From Halomonas halocynthiae DSM 14573 (GTDB taxonomy: Bacteria; Pseudomonadota; Gammaproteobacteria; Pseudomonadales; Halomonadaceae): a stretch of DNA of 64,000 nucleotides. The notes under the pieces were generated by a model. That model searched no databases. It was not told the DNA's origin and was given only the letters and a program-made list of their open reading frames with translations. The stretch spans positions 31,084 through 95,083 of the forward strand of contig NZ_KE384439.1 of assembly GCF_000425725.1 (NCBI RefSeq), given 5' to 3'. Made by a program: the position numbers and the translations under genes. Shown here piece by piece: positions 1 through 10,887 of the stretch; position 1 is the stretch's first letter, and each line of letters starts with the position of its first letter.

Positions 1-367
1 CGTCTTGCTGCAGGGTGAGCTGCCAACTTAATTGTTCTTTGAGCCCCTGTACATGGCCGTCGCGCTCAAAGTCGGGTGCTTGAGCGTTGCTGTAATAATT
101 GGTGTCTTGGTAAGTGTCCGACCAGTCGCTGTCAACGTAGAGTTGGTCGGGTATTTCGTTATTCCAACTGTCTTCGGTGGGCTCGCTGACACTGATTTCA
201 CCAAAGCCTTCTTCCTGTTCAAGCAACGGATTGCCGTCGAGTGCTTGCTGAATTTCCTGACGCAGATCCAGGGTAGACAGTTGCAGTAAAGCAATGGCCT
301 GCTGCAACTGAGGTGTCATGGTCAGCTGAGTGCCAATCTTGAGCTGCAGAGAGGGTTTCATTGCCAT
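1..367 (-). CDS. rpoN: RNA polymerase sigma-54 factor, N-terminal part (partial at left edge)
   Basis: Reading leftwards from an ATG at 365-367, the 122 visible residues give the sigma-54 activator-interacting region I. It begins MAMKPSLQLKIG, followed by TPQLQQAIALLQLSTLDL and NPLLEQEE, then an acidic stretch typical of region II. The gene runs off the left edge, so the core-binding, HTH and RpoN-box regions are not visible. A second in-frame ATG at 359-361 matches the usual family start (MK-LQL) and may be the true one; neither has a strong ribosome site. Sigma-54 directs transcription of nitrogen, motility and other activator-dependent genes. It lies downstream of lptB in the same direction, as in most gammaproteobacteria, after a 130-base AT-rich gap that could hold its own promoter. 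Confidence 0.93.
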   Translation of the reverse strand, partial: MAMKPSLQLKIGTQLTMTPQLQQAIALLQLSTLDLRQEIQQALDGNPLLEQEEGFGEISVSEPTEDSWNNEIPDQLYVDSDWSDTYQDTNYYSNAQAPDFERDGHVQGLKEQLSWQLTLQQD

Positions 368-497
368 GTCGACGTTGCTCGCACTGATAAAATAAGAAGA
401 CGGTAGTCTGTTACCCTAACGGCGACGGCTTAGGTGCGCAATAAGCGGTAAAGCAAATATTGTGCCAGTTATTTTGTTTTTTATAATATTTTAATGG

Positions 498-1223
498 TTA
501 TAGACGGAAATCTTGTCCGAGGTAAACATCGCGCACGCGTTGATTTGCTAGGATGGACTGGGTGTTGCCTTCCGCGATGATCTGCCCATCGCCGACAATA
601 TAGGCGCTGTCACAAATATCTAAGGTTTCGCGCACGTTATGGTCGGTGATGAGTACGCCGATATTGCGAGCCTTGAGCTGACGAATAATGCCCTTGATGT
701 CGCCGACGGAAATGGGGTCCACGCCGGCAAAAGGCTCATCGAGCAGAATAAAGGCAGGCTCGGTGGCCAGTGCTCGAGCGATTTCTACCCGCCGCCGTTC
801 GCCACCGGATAAACTCATGCCCATATTGTCGCGAATATGGGTAATATTAAAGTCTTCTAATAACTGTTCGAGTGCTTCAAGGCGCTGCTTGCGAGACAGG
901 GGTGTGCGTGTCTCAAGAATTGCCATGATGTTGTCAGCGACTGACAGTTTGCGAAATATCGATGCTTCCTGAGGCAGGTAGCCAATGCCAGCTTGGGCGC
1001 GTTTATGCATGGCTGCGTGAGACAAATCCTGATCATCAATGCTGACGCGTCCGGCATCAGCATTGACCAAGCCGACAATCATGTAAAACGACGTGGTTTT
1101 GCCTGCCCCGTTAGGACCAAGTAAGCCAACAATTTGCCCCTGCGAGATATGTAGGCTGATGTCGTGAACCACACGTCGGCGCTTATAGCTTTTGGCTAAG
1201 TGTTTGGCATTAAGGGTTTTCAT
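498..1223 (-). CDS. lptB: LPS export ABC transporter ATP-binding protein LptB
   Basis: Cytoplasmic ATPase of the LptB2FGC complex, which extracts lipopolysaccharide from the inner membrane and drives it over the LptA bridge. At 241 residues it is normal length. Visible motifs are Walker A GPNGAGKT (about 36-43), Q-loop Gln85, signature LSGGE (138-142), Walker B FILLDEP (158-164) and the H-loop His195 in ITDHNV. The start codon overlaps the end of lptA by four bases (ATGA), implying translational coupling. It is the last lpt gene of the leftward kdsD-kdsC-lptC-lptA-lptB run. LptF and LptG are not in this window. Confidence 0.97.
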   Translation of the reverse strand: MKTLNAKHLAKSYKRRRVVHDISLHISQGQIVGLLGPNGAGKTTSFYMIVGLVNADAGRVSIDDQDLSHAAMHKRAQAGIGYLPQEASIFRKLSVADNIMAILETRTPLSRKQRLEALEQLLEDFNITHIRDNMGMSLSGGERRRVEIARALATEPAFILLDEPFAGVDPISVGDIKGIIRQLKARNIGVLITDHNVRETLDICDSAYIVGDGQIIAEGNTQSILANQRVRDVYLGQDFRL

Positions 1224-1747
1224 TGTCCACCTTGCTGCTCAGGCTCTAGTGTCATGCGCACACGCTGGCTGCCTTTTACGCCGTCAGCGGTAGAACGGGC
1301 CTGTACTACGCGGCGATCAAGAAAATACTCCAGGAAACCGCCATCGAAGGTGTCGTTACCTTGGTGCAGTTCCGCTTCATCAATTAGCTCTACGCGACGT
1401 TCAGCCACATGATAGACAATGCGTTTTGCCCAGCCTTTCATTAACTTTTCCTCAGGGGACGGCTGCTGCTCAATATAAGCGCGGTTGCCTACTGCCACTG
1501 CTCGGCTCAGTTTGCCATCAGCATTACGATAGAGCTCCACTCGGTCGCCGTTAAGCTTCATGGTGCCTTGGCGAATGCGTACGTCGCCCTGATAGGTAGC
1601 GCTGCCAGCTAAGTTGTCTAGGTCAAAACGGTCTGCTTCTACTTGAACAGGGGCGCTGGCGTCGCTCTCAAGTGCATGAGCGTTAGCTGAAAGCAATGTC
1701 ACGGCCAGAAGCCCGGCCAGCATCGTGCTGGGAGTCAATCGAATCAT
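1220..1747 (-). CDS. lptA: LPS transport periplasmic bridge protein LptA
   Basis: Periplasmic OstA-fold protein that polymerises into the bridge carrying LPS from LptC to LptD. The 175-residue product starts with a clear signal peptide ending in SANAHA, with cleavage likely after residue 25. The mature part starts with the family pattern [11 protein letters not shown] and contains the beta-jellyroll repeats ([23 protein letters not shown]). Length is close to E. coli LptA (185). It overlaps lptC upstream and lptB downstream by four bases each, so the three are almost certainly translated from one mRNA. Confidence 0.95.
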   Translation of the reverse strand: MIRLTPSTMLAGLLAVTLLSANAHALESDASAPVQVEADRFDLDNLAGSATYQGDVRIRQGTMKLNGDRVELYRNADGKLSRAVAVGNRAYIEQQPSPEEKLMKGWAKRIVYHVAERRVELIDEAELHQGNDTFDGGFLEYFLDRRVVQARSTADGVKGSQRVRMTLEPEQQGGQ

Positions 1748-2331
1748 GGCCCTGAAGTCTCCGGTGTGGCGGGGGGGTGATAACCACGTACATTATCCGC
1801 AAGAGTGGTGCGGTTGTCATTGAGCCAGGCGTCAAAACGATAGCCTGTCATGCGCTGGGGAGGTTGACGCAGCACAGAGTAGTCGTCGCTCCAAGCATGG
1901 TCGGTATTGCCGTTATAATGCAGTGTATGGGTGTCAAGCTGCCAGCGCTCTTCGGGAGCGTACAGCCGTGCCTGACCCATGAGTGCCATCATGTTTTCCT
2001 GGCCTAATATTTTGCCATTGAGCGCTGTAGCAACCCAGCGGCGCTGGCTTTCATCGGTTAAGTGTATCACGGGGCGTTCGAGCAGGGTGGTGTCATCGGG
2101 CGTATGGGAAACCCGGGGAGATTCAATGCGCTGGTATGGTTGCCCGCTTTCATCGAAACGGGTGAGGTGTGCACCTTCGATGATATAATCCGGCGTACTA
2201 TCGTCGTCATTGAACTCTGGGCCGGGGGGTGTGCTGTCGCGCGGGTCAAGAAAGGTCAATATGGCCCCGAGCGCCACAATAAGTAGCACCAGCCCTGTGC
2301 GGAAGCCCGGACGTGGTATACGTACTGCCAT
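1744..2331 (-). CDS. lptC: LPS export inner-membrane anchor LptC
   Basis: Bitopic inner-membrane protein linking the LptBFG transporter to LptA. The 195 residues have one N-terminal membrane segment (about 12-28, GLVLLIVALGAILTFL) and then a periplasmic domain with the LptC pattern DYIIEGAHLTRFDESGQ. Its ATG shares a base with the kdsC stop and its end overlaps lptA by four bases. Identification rests on position between kdsC and lptA, topology and the LptC-like periplasmic pattern, since this family diverges strongly in sequence. Confidence 0.92.
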   Translation of the reverse strand: MAVRIPRPGFRTGLVLLIVALGAILTFLDPRDSTPPGPEFNDDDSTPDYIIEGAHLTRFDESGQPYQRIESPRVSHTPDDTTLLERPVIHLTDESQRRWVATALNGKILGQENMMALMGQARLYAPEERWQLDTHTLHYNGNTDHAWSDDYSVLRQPPQRMTGYRFDAWLNDNRTTLADNVRGYHPPATPETSGP

Positions 2332-2888
2332 TAGTTTGGCACCTGCAGGTAGCTTTCCATCAGCTCATTCCAGTGGCCCTGGGCATGCAGTAAGGCATCG
2401 CAAATTTCACGGGCGGCACCTTGGCCGCCTGCTCGTTCTGTTACCCAATTGGCATGCTGTTGAATATAGCGTGGCGCATTGGGAACACTAATACCGACAC
2501 CGCTGTGATGGATTGCCGCTAGGTCAGGTAAGTCGTCGCCGCAATAAGCGACTTCATCAAGGCGGATAGCCAGTTGCTGGCATAGCTCGCGAAGCACCGG
2601 AAGTTTGCTTTCAACACCTTGAAAGAGATGGGTAATGCCTAGTGACGCTGCGCGCTGAGCCACCATGGGCGATTTGCGCCCGGTGATGAGTGCAACGTGG
2701 ATGCCAAACCGTTTGGCCAGCTTCAGCCCATGACCATCCAATACATGAAATGACTTGATCTCAGCGCCATTGCTATCGAAATACAGCTGGCCATCGCTGA
2801 GCACGCCATCAACGTCTAAAGCCAGCAGGCGCACTGCGCGCAGGCGTTCCAGTAGCTGTGGGGTTAGAGAACAGGGCGCTTGGCTCAT
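2331..2888 (-). CDS. kdsC: 3-deoxy-D-manno-octulosonate 8-phosphate phosphatase KdsC
   Basis: HAD-superfamily phosphatase that removes phosphate from Kdo-8-P, the third step of Kdo synthesis for LPS inner core. The 185 residues show HAD motif I as DVDGVLSDG (about 25-33), motif II in ALITGRKS, and the motif III/IV region YCGDDLPDLA. The small type-C0 form without a cap domain is as expected for the tetrameric family. It lies 31 bases downstream of kdsD and touches lptC, so sugar synthesis and LPS transport are coexpressed. Confidence 0.96.
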   Translation of the reverse strand: MSQAPCSLTPQLLERLRAVRLLALDVDGVLSDGQLYFDSNGAEIKSFHVLDGHGLKLAKRFGIHVALITGRKSPMVAQRAASLGITHLFQGVESKLPVLRELCQQLAIRLDEVAYCGDDLPDLAAIHHSGVGISVPNAPRYIQQHANWVTERAGGQGAAREICDALLHAQGHWNELMESYLQVPN

Positions 2889-2919
2889 GGGGTGTCCTTG
2901 GTGCGTGAATTAGTCGGGT

Positions 2920-3885
2920 TCAGATGACGCCGCTGCTAAGCAGATCGTGCATGTGAAGCGCGCCTACTGGGCGCTGATCAATATCAACAACCGCGAGCGC
3001 TGTGATGCGATTATCTTCCATGACTCGTACGGCCTCGGCCGCTAGCATATCAGGGTTTACTCTAAGGCCTGGTGTGGTCATGACACTATCGACGCTCAGA
3101 CCTGAGAGATCGGTGTGTTGGTCTAGGGTGCGGCGCAGGTCGCCATCGGTATAGACTCCGGCAAGCGTGCCGTCCGGCGAAACTACGCAGGTGAACCCTA
3201 ATCCTTGGCGAGTGATTTCCAGCAGGGCATCACGCAAGGGGCTGCCCTCAGCGACTCGAGGTAAACGCTTGCCGCAATGCATTAAGTCTGACACCTTCAA
3301 GAGCAGGCGTTTACCTAAGCTGCCGCCAGGGTGAGAGAGTGCAAAGTCTTCAGCGGTGAAGCCGCGAGCTTCAAGCAGGGCGACGGCCAGTGCGTCGCCC
3401 ATGGCTAGTGCAGCTGTGGTTGATGAGGTGGGGGCCAGGTCTAGCGGGCAGGCCTCGCGCTCAACGGCTACATTAATATGGGCGTCGGCATGGTTCGCCA
3501 GGGTAGAGCCAGGGCGCCCCGTTATGCTGACAAGGGGCGTGCCGAGGCGTTTTAGCAACGGTAGCAGTGCTGTCACTTCGCCGGTTTCACCCGAGTTAGA
3601 CAGTGCCACTACGACATCGCCCGGCGTCACCATGCCCAAATCACCGTGGCTGGCTTCGCCGGGGTGAACAAAAAACGCTGGTGTTCCGGTGCTGGCTAGA
3701 GTTGCTGCTATCTTACTGGCAATATGACCAGACTTTCCCATGCCGGTAACTATGACGCGCCCTCGGCAGGCAAGTATTAACTGACAGGCATGTTCAAAGT
3801 TGTCATCTAGTTGTTGTTCCAGTGCCGCAATAGCCTGTGACTCCAGCCTAAGTGTGTGTATAGCGCTTGCATGGAAATTCGGCAT
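2920..3885 (-). CDS. kdsD: D-arabinose 5-phosphate isomerase KdsD
   Basis: Converts ribulose-5-P to arabinose-5-P, the first committed step to Kdo. The 321-residue protein has an N-terminal SIS sugar-isomerase domain (GMGKSGHIASKIAATLAS; HPGEASHGDLG; ALSNSGETGE), followed by two C-terminal CBS domains (from about residue 205, with YTDGDLRRTLDQ and the terminal ITALAVVD). Length matches E. coli KdsD (328). It is the first gene of the leftward kdsD-kdsC-lptCAB block and is divergent from the mla operon across a 181-base spacer. Confidence 0.96.
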   Translation of the reverse strand: MPNFHASAIHTLRLESQAIAALEQQLDDNFEHACQLILACRGRVIVTGMGKSGHIASKIAATLASTGTPAFFVHPGEASHGDLGMVTPGDVVVALSNSGETGEVTALLPLLKRLGTPLVSITGRPGSTLANHADAHINVAVEREACPLDLAPTSSTTAALAMGDALAVALLEARGFTAEDFALSHPGGSLGKRLLLKVSDLMHCGKRLPRVAEGSPLRDALLEITRQGLGFTCVVSPDGTLAGVYTDGDLRRTLDQHTDLSGLSVDSVMTTPGLRVNPDMLAAEAVRVMEDNRITALAVVDIDQRPVGALHMHDLLSSGVI

Positions 3886-4066
3886 GATGGGGCTTTTCGT
3901 CAGTTAGTCAGCTCGGAGTGCTTGGCAAAAGGTTTTTTACACGTTAAATGCCTCGCGGTTTTAGGTATTGAAACCTGTCGCCTCGGCGCGTGCAAGTTGG
4001 CAGCGCTGGCGCTGATTAGGAGGATTAGGATACGATGTTCGATAATTATTTCCAGAGGCTGGGCGG
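3886..4066. promoter_or_regulatory. Divergent kdsD / mlaF intergenic region
   Basis: This 181-base spacer separates two divergent operons (kdsD-lptB leftward, mlaF-hisD rightward), so it should carry a promoter for each. It contains AT-rich stretches around 3925-3965 and 4031-4050. I do not see a near-consensus sigma-70 promoter with correct spacing, so no exact sites are claimed. Confidence 0.5.
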
Positions 4067-4879
4067 ATGACTGAAAAGCCTTTTGTCGAAATTGAGGATT
4101 TACGCTTCTCACGCGGTAAATCCGAAATATTTCGTGGTATGAGTCTGGCGATTCCCAAGGGCAAAATCACCGCCATTATGGGGCCCAGCGGAACAGGTAA
4201 AACAACGCTGCTGAAGCTGATTGGCGGGCAGCTGGTGCCAGATTCAGGGCGTGTAATTATCGACGGACATGATGTGAACGCTCTTTCTCGGCGAGCATTG
4301 TTTCAGCTGCGTCGTCGCATGGGCATGTTGTTCCAGAGCGGGGCGCTGTTTTCTGATCTGAGTGTTTTCGAGAACGTGGCTTTTCCACTGCGTGTGCATA
4401 CCAACCTTCCGGAAGCTATGGTACGCGATTTGGTGCTGATGAAGCTGGAAGCTGTGGGGCTGCGCGGCGCGCGCTCGCTGATGCCGTCAGAGTTGTCGGG
4501 TGGAATGGCGAGACGAGTGGCGTTGGCTCGCGCTATTGCCCTGGACCCAGAGCTGATCATGTATGACGAGCCGTTTGTTGGGCAGGACCCTGTTTCGATG
4601 GGGGTGCTGGTACAGTTGATCAAGCGCATTAACGATGCGCTAGGGCTAACGGCAATTGTTGTCTCTCACGATATCAAAGAAGCGATGTCAATTGCTGACT
4701 ATGTCTATGTTATTGCTGATGGCGTCGTCATGGGGCAAGGGACACCCGAAGCACTCAATACCGAAGACAACCCGCGTGTACGGCAATTTATTCACGGTGA
4801 GCCGGACGGCCCTGTGCCGTTTCATTACCCAGCCGCCGGTTACGCGGCAGATCTGATGGGCACGGAGGGTACACGATGA
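4067..4879 (+). CDS. mlaF: Phospholipid transport ABC ATPase MlaF
   Basis: ATPase of the MlaFEDB inner-membrane complex that moves phospholipids between the inner membrane and the periplasmic carrier MlaC, keeping the outer membrane asymmetric. The 270 residues show Walker [10 protein letters not shown] (about 39-47), a signature motif beginning [14 protein letters not shown], Walker [14 protein letters not shown] and the H-loop in [10 protein letters not shown]. The GMARR signature is typical for MlaF/Mkl-type ATPases. It is the first gene of the rightward mla operon and overlaps mlaE by four bases. Confidence 0.96.
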   Translation: MTEKPFVEIEDLRFSRGKSEIFRGMSLAIPKGKITAIMGPSGTGKTTLLKLIGGQLVPDSGRVIIDGHDVNALSRRALFQLRRRMGMLFQSGALFSDLSVFENVAFPLRVHTNLPEAMVRDLVLMKLEAVGLRGARSLMPSELSGGMARRVALARAIALDPELIMYDEPFVGQDPVSMGVLVQLIKRINDALGLTAIVVSHDIKEAMSIADYVYVIADGVVMGQGTPEALNTEDNPRVRQFIHGEPDGPVPFHYPAAGYAADLMGTEGTR

Positions 4880-5658
4880 CTGCCTGGCTAATACGGCTTG
4901 GTCGCAACACGCTGGATGGCGTTGAAGCGCTAGGGCAGGCTGGCATTTTTTTGGCGCAGTCAGTTATCGGCTGGCCCAGTCGTGAAGGGCTTCGCCTGTG
5001 GCTGCGCCAGATGCATTTTGTCGGCGTAATGTCGTTGGCAATTGTGCTGGTGTCAGGGCTATTTATCGGCATGGTGCTGGCGCTGCAGGGCTACACTATT
5101 TTGGTCGATTTCGGTGCAGCCGATGCGCTTGGCCAAATGGTGGCGTTGTCACTGCTGCGTGAGCTAGCTCCGGTGGTTGCGGCATTACTGTTTGCTGGTC
5201 GGGCAGGCTCGGCATTGACGGCTGAAATTGGCTTAATGAAAGCCACAGAGCAGTTGTCTAGCATGGAAATGATCGGTGTTGACCCTCTGCGTCGCGTCGT
5301 GGCGCCACGCTTATGGGCGGGCTTTGTTTCCCTGCCGCTACTAACCATCGGGTTTAGTGTGGTTGGTATCTGGGGTGGTCAGCTAGTGGGTGTTGATTGG
5401 CTGGGCGTCTTCGAAGGGTCTTATTGGGGAAATATGCAGGCCAGCGTTAACTTTATTGATGATGTGGGCAACGGGCTGGTGAAAAGTCTGGTGTTCGCTT
5501 TGGTCGTTACCTGGATCGCGGTCTATCAAGGCTACGCGTTGATTCCGACATCCGAAGGCATATCGCGAGCCACGACACGCACGGTGGTGTATTCGTCGCT
5601 TGCGGTACTGGGCCTTGATTTTATTCTCACCGCGGTAATGTTCGGAAACTTTGCCTGA
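4876..5658 (+). CDS. mlaE: Phospholipid transport permease MlaE
   Basis: Integral membrane permease of the Mla complex (MlaE/YrbE family). The 260 residues contain about five hydrophobic segments. Family patterns include [43 protein letters not shown] split over two helices, and the end [15 protein letters not shown]. Length equals E. coli MlaE (260). The start overlaps the mlaF stop by four bases and the next gene, mlaD, begins 16 bases after its stop. Confidence 0.96.
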   Translation: MTAWLIRLGRNTLDGVEALGQAGIFLAQSVIGWPSREGLRLWLRQMHFVGVMSLAIVLVSGLFIGMVLALQGYTILVDFGAADALGQMVALSLLRELAPVVAALLFAGRAGSALTAEIGLMKATEQLSSMEMIGVDPLRRVVAPRLWAGFVSLPLLTIGFSVVGIWGGQLVGVDWLGVFEGSYWGNMQASVNFIDDVGNGLVKSLVFALVVTWIAVYQGYALIPTSEGISRATTRTVVYSSLAVLGLDFILTAVMFGNFA

Positions 5659-5674
5659 TGTTCGGAGACACATA

Positions 5675-6139
5675 ATGAAACGCAGTAAGTGGATGGAGTT
5701 GGGCGTTGGCCTGTTTATGTTGGCTGGTGTTCTGGGGCTGGTGTTTCTCGGCCTCCGTGTCAGTGGGCTCAGTTTTGAAGCGCCGCAGAATACCTTTCAA
5801 CTGGAGGCGAACTTTGGCAATACGGGCGGGCTGAAGCCGCGTTCACGCGTCACTATGGCTGGTGTAACGGTGGGCCGTGTGCAAAGCATTTCTCTTGATA
5901 CCGAATGGCTTGATGCCAGGGTGGTGTTGAGCTTGAATGCGGATCTTGAAAACAAACTGCCCGAAGACACCACAGCAGCCATTTTAACATCGGGGCTGTT
6001 GGGTGAGCAGTATATCGGTCTTTCGGTGGGCGGCGCGCCAGATATGCTGGCTGATGGAGATCGCATTCGTGATACCCAGTCGGCGCTGGTTCTGGAAGAG
6101 TTGATTCAGCAATTTATTTCCCAGGCAATCGAGGATTGA
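5675..6139 (+). CDS. mlaD: Phospholipid transport substrate-binding ring protein MlaD
   Basis: MCE-domain protein that forms a membrane-anchored hexameric ring on MlaE and passes lipid to MlaC. I place the start at the ATG at 5675, giving 154 residues beginning MKRSKWMELGVG; an upstream TTG at 5651 overlaps mlaE and is unlikely. One N-terminal membrane helix (about 7-27) precedes a single MCE domain (FGNTGGLKPRSRVTMAGVTV; LTSGLLGEQYIGLSVGG). It is shorter than E. coli MlaD (183), lacking part of the C-terminal tail. The stop overlaps mlaC in TGATG. Confidence 0.94.
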   Translation: MKRSKWMELGVGLFMLAGVLGLVFLGLRVSGLSFEAPQNTFQLEANFGNTGGLKPRSRVTMAGVTVGRVQSISLDTEWLDARVVLSLNADLENKLPEDTTAAILTSGLLGEQYIGLSVGGAPDMLADGDRIRDTQSALVLEELIQQFISQAIED

Positions 6140-6801
6140 TGAACATGGTGTTTTCCTGTCTATCGGGCCGTATTCAAGCGGCTGTGCTGAGTGCTTTGTT
6201 GATAATGTCATCATTGCCTGCCATGGCGCAGAGCAATGATCCTGAGCAAATCATTCGCACCAGCGTGAATCAGTTGATGAGCCAGTTGGAAGGGCGCAAG
6301 GACTATTACGTCAACCATCCCGGTGAACTTAAGCAAGTGGTAGAAAACAGCCTGAGTCATGTGGCTGACTTTCGTTATATCGGTGCTAGTGTAATGGGGC
6401 GCTATTTTTCTAACGCTACGCCCGAGCAGCGTTCGCGTTTTGCGAATGTGTTTCGCCAAACATTGATTGATACTTATGCTAAGGGGTTGGTGACGTTCGA
6501 CTACCGCGAACTTCGCGTGTTGAATAATCAGCAGGCCGAACGCTATGAAGACCAAGCCAATGTCACCATGGAAGTGGTTGCCACTGATGGCAAGGTGTTT
6601 CCTGTTAGCTACACCATGCGCCTGAGTGATGGCCAGTGGAAAGTGGTTAACGTCATTGTTAATGGCATTAATCTGGGCCTGACATTCCGTAATCAGTTTG
6701 ACCAGGCGATGCGCCAGAAAGACCGCAATTATGATGCCGTAATTAATTCATGGTCGCCCGACCTGGACGCCGAGGAGCTAGAGCGAGGCGGTAATTCATG
6801 A
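6139..6801 (+). CDS. mlaC: Periplasmic phospholipid carrier MlaC
   Basis: Soluble lipid carrier shuttling phospholipid between outer-membrane MlaA and the MlaFEDB complex. From the ATG at 6139 it has 220 residues with a signal peptide ending SSLPAMAQ (cleavage about residue 30). The mature part has the Tol-Tol_Ttg2 family patterns RYFSNATPEQRSRFANVF, TLIDTYAKGL and the end pattern WKVVNVIVNGINLGLTFRNQF. A TTG three bases upstream is a less likely start. It overlaps mlaD by one base and mlaB by four. Confidence 0.95.
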   Translation: MNMVFSCLSGRIQAAVLSALLIMSSLPAMAQSNDPEQIIRTSVNQLMSQLEGRKDYYVNHPGELKQVVENSLSHVADFRYIGASVMGRYFSNATPEQRSRFANVFRQTLIDTYAKGLVTFDYRELRVLNNQQAERYEDQANVTMEVVATDGKVFPVSYTMRLSDGQWKVVNVIVNGINLGLTFRNQFDQAMRQKDRNYDAVINSWSPDLDAEELERGGNS

Positions 6802-7139
6802 GTGTGTTGCTTGAGGCGGAGTCAAGCCGCCTTGAAGTCAAAGGTAGCGCGCTTGCGGTGACGGGTAGCGTCGATTTCGACGGTGCTGCCGAACTGGCGA
6901 GCGCCGGTAGTGAGTGGTTGGCGCTGCAGCCGGCCAGCTCTTGCGTGGCTTTCGATTTTGGTGGTGTAAGCCGTGTGAGTAGCGCAGCCATTAGTGTCAT
7001 GCTGGAGTGGTTACGCAAAGCCAGAGTGCAGCATCTGACAGTACAGTCTGTTGAGCTGTCTCCTTCGCTTCAACGTTTAGCGGAAATTGCGGGCCTAGAC
7101 AGCCAGCTTGCTGCGCTAACAGAGGCTGCAAGTCACTGA
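6798..7139 (+). CDS. mlaB: STAS-domain protein MlaB
   Basis: Small cytoplasmic STAS protein that binds MlaF and supports its assembly and activity. The 113 residues show the STAS pattern with the conserved turn FDFGGVSRVSSAAISVMLEW, equivalent to the anti-sigma-antagonist phosphosite loop. Here the usual Ser/Thr position is the serine pair in VSSAAI. It is coupled by an ATGA overlap to mlaC. Sequence conservation in MlaB is weak, so the call leans on the operon position and the STAS loop. Confidence 0.9.
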   Translation: MSVLLEAESSRLEVKGSALAVTGSVDFDGAAELASAGSEWLALQPASSCVAFDFGGVSRVSSAAISVMLEWLRKARVQHLTVQSVELSPSLQRLAEIAGLDSQLAALTEAASH

Positions 7140-7260
7140 AGCCGTTCTCAGCATCGCCAAGTGTGGTACTTTTCTTTACTATATCTCCGCAATTCTTGCC
7201 GTTATTGGGCCATGGTGCCCAGTAACGCGCAGTGGTTCCATAATGACAAGTGAGGGTCCG

Positions 7261-7530
7261 ATGCAACCGACTGACGTTAAGGCGCTGCTTGAAAGCCGTA
7301 TTGAAGGCTGTGATTTTCTTATTAAAGGTGAAGGCTGCGACTTTCAGGTCATCGCCATCGGTGATGTGTTTGACGAGCTGTCACGGATCAAAAGCCAGCA
7401 GCTCATTCTAGGTGCGCTATCTGATGAGATCGCCTCAGGCGCACTACATGCGATTACCGTGCGTACTTATACGCCGCTGAAGTGGCAGGATGCGCCAGAA
7501 AATACCTCCCAAATGAACCCGGGAGCCTGA
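7261..7530 (+). CDS. ibaG: BolA-family protein IbaG
   Basis: Class II BolA-like protein (YrbA/IbaG), which in related bacteria pairs with monothiol glutaredoxin and takes part in iron-sulfur trafficking and acid response. I choose the ATG at 7261, giving 89 residues, because a GTGAGGG ribosome site precedes it at good spacing; an ATG at 7243 is possible but has none. The BolA pattern is visible as CDFQVIAIGDVFDELSRIKS and HAITVRTYTPLKW. It sits between mlaB and murA, its usual position. Confidence 0.93.
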   Translation: MQPTDVKALLESRIEGCDFLIKGEGCDFQVIAIGDVFDELSRIKSQQLILGALSDEIASGALHAITVRTYTPLKWQDAPENTSQMNPGA

Positions 7531-8802
<1,272 letters not shown>

Positions 8803-8852
8803 ATTTGCCACCGTTACTGTGACAGGCAATCCAAGAACGACAGGCAAAATTC

Positions 8853-9497
8853 ATGAGCAAGCAATTGATACTGGCCCTTTCTAAAGGTCGCATACTCGAC
8901 GAAACGTTACCTTTGTTGGCCGAAGCTGGCATTACGCCTGCTGAAGATTTACGTGCCAGCCGCAAGCTGCTGTTTGACACCAATATGCCCGGCGTCAAAC
9001 TCGTAGTGATTCGCGCCACCGACGTGCCTACCTACGTACAACTGGGTGCGGCAGATGTCGGCATAGCGGGCAAAGATGTACTGCTTGAGCACGGTGCTGA
9101 GGGGCTGTATGAGCCCATCGATCTGGAGATTGCGCGTTGCCGACTGATGACGGCAGGCGTACAAGGTGTTGAACCGGCTCGGGCTCGGCTGCGGGTTGCT
9201 ACCAAGTTTGTCAATGTGGCACGTCGTTACTACGCTGCCCAGGGTATCCAAGCCGAAGTGATTAAATTGTATGGTGCCATGGAGCTGGCCCCGATGATGA
9301 ACCTGGCTGATGAAATCGTCGATATCGTCGATACTGGCAACACTCTGCGCGCCAATGGCATGGAGCCGCGTGAATTGATTGCGCCAATCAGCACTCGGCT
9401 AGTGGTTAATCAGGCGGCCATGACGATGAAGCACGAGCGCATTAAGCCGCTACTGGAAGGCATGCGAGCTGCTGTGGCGCGCCGCCGCGCAGCTTGA
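8853..9497 (+). CDS. hisG: ATP phosphoribosyltransferase, short form HisG
   Basis: First enzyme of histidine biosynthesis, joining ATP and PRPP. The 214-residue size is the short HisG(S) form, which lacks the C-terminal ACT-like regulatory domain and needs HisZ, a HisRS-like partner, for activity and feedback control. hisZ is not in this window. Patterns include [33 protein letters not shown] and the PRPP loop [16 protein letters not shown]. It is followed by hisD after 79 bases. Confidence 0.96.
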   Translation: MSKQLILALSKGRILDETLPLLAEAGITPAEDLRASRKLLFDTNMPGVKLVVIRATDVPTYVQLGAADVGIAGKDVLLEHGAEGLYEPIDLEIARCRLMTAGVQGVEPARARLRVATKFVNVARRYYAAQGIQAEVIKLYGAMELAPMMNLADEIVDIVDTGNTLRANGMEPRELIAPISTRLVVNQAAMTMKHERIKPLLEGMRAAVARRRAA

Positions 9498-9576
9498 TGC
9501 CCAGGGTAATGGTCATCAACGTGTAATGAATGAACACTACGGGCATATCAAATACTGAATAGCGAGAATTGGCACC

Positions 9577-10887
9577 ATGGCGACCCCGATGAGCATAGCT
9601 CGGCTATCCACTGCGGACAGCGATTTTAACGCCCGTCTTGAGGCATTGTTGGCGTGGGACAGTGTGTCCAACGCTGAACTGGCGCAGCGTGTGGACGAGA
9701 TGATTGCCGCGGTCCGGCATCGGGGCGACAGTGCTCTGGTGGAATATAGCAATCGTTTCGATCGCTTGGCCGTCTCCAGCATGGCTGAGTTGACGCTGAG
9801 CCCCGAGCGTCTTAAACAGGCCTTTGATGGCCTGTCTGATGAGCAGCGTGATGCGCTCTCCACTGCTGCCGAGCGTGTCCGCAGTTATCACGAGCGTCAG
9901 AAAGCAGGCTCTTGGCAATACACCGAAGTTGACGGTAGTGTGCTTGGTCAAAAGGTTACGCCGCTTGATCGTGCTGGTATTTATGTGCCCGGTGGCAAGG
10001 CCGCCTATCCTTCCTCAGTGTTGATGAATGCCATTCCCGCCAAGGTCGCAGGTGTGGCTGAAATCATCATGGTAGTGCCCACGCCCGACGGTGTACTAAA
10101 CGACCTGGTATTAGCTGCCGCTCACCTGGCTGGTGTCGATCAAGTGTTCACCATTGGCGGCGCCCAGGCCGTCGCCGCGCTGGCCTATGGCACCGAAAGT
10201 GTGCCCCGAGTCGATAAGATTGTCGGCCCTGGCAATATTTACGTGGCCACTGCCAAGCGTGCGGTATTCGGCCAGGTCGGTATCGACATGATTGCAGGGC
10301 CCTCGGAAATTCTGGTGGTATCTGACGGGGAAACCGATCCTGAGTGGTTGGCCATGGACCTGTTTTCTCAAGCCGAGCACGACGAAGACGCCCAAGCGAT
10401 TTTGGTTAGCTGGAACAGCCAACACCTCGATGCCGTCGCCGACGCCATGGCACGCCAATTGCCGACGCTTGAGCGTGAAAGTATCGCCCGCACTTCAGTG
10501 GCCGAGCGAGGGGCATTGATTCATTGCCGCAATCGCGAAGATGCTGTCGCGCTGATCAATCGCATTGCCCCCGAGCATTTAGAGTTGTCCGTCGCCGAGC
10601 CTGAGAACTGGCTGCCCGACGTGCGTCACGCTGGTGCTGTTTTTATGGGCCGCCACACCGCCGAAGCGCTGGGCGACTACTGCGCTGGCCCCAACCACGT
10701 GCTGCCCACCTCCGGCACCGCGCGCTTCTCCTCACCGCTGGGCGTCTACGACTTCCAGAAACGTTCCTCCATCATCCACTGCAGCCCCGAAGGCGCCTCC
10801 ACTTTGGGCAAAACCGCCTCAGTGCTGGCTCGCGGCGAGTCCCTCACCGCCCATGCCCGCAGCGCGGAATTTCGTATCATCGACTAA
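9577..10887 (+). CDS. hisD: Histidinol dehydrogenase HisD
   Basis: Zn-dependent NAD enzyme for the last two oxidations of histidine synthesis. The 436 residues show [59 protein letters not shown] and the catalytic Glu-His in [10 protein letters not shown]; the end has [18 protein letters not shown]. Two starts are possible, ATG 9577 and ATG 9589, neither with a strong ribosome site. Codon choice becomes more GC-rich near the 3' end. hisC, which often follows in related genomes, is absent; a repeat array and an accessory nuclease pair follow instead. Confidence 0.96.
   Translation: MATPMSIARLSTADSDFNARLEALLAWDSVSNAELAQRVDEMIAAVRHRGDSALVEYSNRFDRLAVSSMAELTLSPERLKQAFDGLSDEQRDALSTAAERVRSYHERQKAGSWQYTEVDGSVLGQKVTPLDRAGIYVPGGKAAYPSSVLMNAIPAKVAGVAEIIMVVPTPDGVLNDLVLAAAHLAGVDQVFTIGGAQAVAALAYGTESVPRVDKIVGPGNIYVATAKRAVFGQVGIDMIAGPSEILVVSDGETDPEWLAMDLFSQAEHDEDAQAILVSWNSQHLDAVADAMARQLPTLERESIARTSVAERGALIHCRNREDAVALINRIAPEHLELSVAEPENWLPDVRHAGAVFMGRHTAEALGDYCAGPNHVLPTSGTARFSSPLGVYDFQKRSSIIHCSPEGASTLGKTASVLARGESLTAHARSAEFRIID

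Noticed and set aside
32..289. 85-codon plus frame at the left edge
   Set aside because: Opposite the rpoN N-terminus, which is clear on the minus strand.
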